Positions 63,290-64,000 of a stretch of DNA of 64,000 nt are shown here, one piece after another. Position 1 is the first letter of the stretch. Each line of letters opens with the position of its first letter. This DNA is from Erythrocercus mccallii (taxonomy: Eukaryota; Chordata; Aves; Passeriformes; Dicruridae), in assembly GCA_013397435.1 (NCBI GenBank), contig VZRG01000034.1:1042315-1106314 (forward strand), read 5' to 3'. Below the pieces are notes generated by a model that saw only the letters and a list, made by a program, of their open reading frames with translations, did not search any database and was not told the origin of the DNA. The translations under genes and the position numbers were made by a program.

Positions 63290-63720
63290 TGTTGCCTTTT
63301 TCCCATCCTGGAAATGAAACTAGAGATAATTTTAGTAAGGAGGTAATACAAAAGGAGATCTTTATTTGAATGCCTTCAGAGGCCAATGTGGAAAGATGTC
63401 CATAAAAGCTCAACCCGCCCTGCCAAGGTGAGTACATTTTATATGTTTTAGGAAATTAGTATAATTGATAAAAAACACCAGTTAGGAGGACAAGTGGTAA
63501 TGCAATTCCCCCACAGGTCAAGCTCCTTCTCTGGAGCCCCCCCACTTCAGCACTAGTTGTACTTTGTCCATGAGAATGCATCTCCAAGAGTTGTTCCTGG
63601 CCTTGGTTCCCAGAAACAACCAAAATAGCACTGGGGCCTTGAACCTGCTGGGGCTTGGAGCTCTGAAATTTGTTTTGTCTTTCTGCTTAGGGAAGGCCAT
63701 GGAAAATACTGGGAAAACTA
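63290..63720 (-). repeat. Probable LTR of an endogenous retrovirus, minus strand
   Basis: On the minus strand, AATAAA (63366-63361) followed by GATCTCCTTTTG leads to a GGCAACA end at 63290, 71 bases after the signal. This tail arrangement matches that of the 45.2 kb element. The other edge is not determined and may extend past 63720. No retroviral gene is present in the window. Confidence 0.4.
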
Positions 63721-64000
63721 ACTACTAATACAATAGACTACAGAGATACAAATATTTGTGTGAAGAATACAGGGAACATATAAAAGAAAAAAGGCAAAAA
63801 TCAAACAGCATCATAGTTACATGGAACTTGCCACAACATAATGGATGTAGACATCACTATGTTTTCTGCAGGTGGACATTCAGACAAACATCTAGACACT
63901 GAGAACAATCACACAAAGCTCGTTTCTACAGGTCTTACATTAAACTGTAGGATGAGAGTTCCTACAAATGGGAAACAGACCAAAAAAACCTGGGGTTTTA

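Noticed and set aside
1..64000. CRISPR arrays, bacterial operons or ribosome binding sites
   Set aside because: The sequence is a vertebrate nuclear locus with introns and CR1 repeats; no regularly spaced direct repeats of the CRISPR kind are present.

Overview
The window is vertebrate nuclear DNA, and most likely from a bird. It holds split genes with GT-AG introns, GC-rich first exons in CpG islands, and several CR1-type LINE fragments. One CR1 fragment has the typical avian 3' end with its short ATTCT(A/G)TG-type terminal repeat. The gene order LAP3 - CLRN2 - QDPR matches human 4p15.32 and its avian equivalent. I cannot name the species. Three runs of N mark assembly gaps (1262-1466, 12976-13239, 46219-46274); the first two fall in the GC-rich promoters of LAP3 and QDPR.

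Layout: (1) 1-1180, minus strand: the first three coding exons of LAP3 (leucine aminopeptidase 3); the gene continues off the left edge. (2) 1467-7150: intergenic, with a decayed CR1-like piece and part of an LTR-like repeat. (3) 7151-12048, minus strand: complete CLRN2 (clarin-2), three coding exons, 232 residues. (4) 12049-13285: the interval between the start codons of CLRN2 and QDPR, which are head to head; most of it is a CpG island. (5) 13286-21053, plus strand: complete QDPR (dihydropteridine reductase), seven coding exons, 238 residues, with a 3' UTR ending near 21.8 kb. (6) 21.8-64 kb: about 42 kb with no coding exon I can support. In human the next gene on this side is LDB2, so this is probably the start of the QDPR-LDB2 gene desert. 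It contains four CR1 fragments, three probable LTRs, simple repeats, several perfect palindromes or hairpins, and a few stretches that look like candidate regulatory elements.

The three genes are linked by position rather than by pathway. LAP3 trims peptides, CLRN2 is a four-helix membrane protein needed in inner-ear hair cells, and QDPR recycles the tetrahydrobiopterin cofactor of the aromatic amino acid hydroxylases. I reconstructed all coding exons from both splice sites and reading phase; the complete CLRN2 and QDPR models run without a frameshift or internal stop. I found no unknown multi-gene system. The points most worth checking are non-coding: an X-box/CRE cluster at 62.1 kb, a 24-bp palindrome with two opposed GATA sites, a 14-bp-arm hairpin, a tRNA-like hairpin, and a well-delimited 454-bp LTR with a relative at 3.7 kb.
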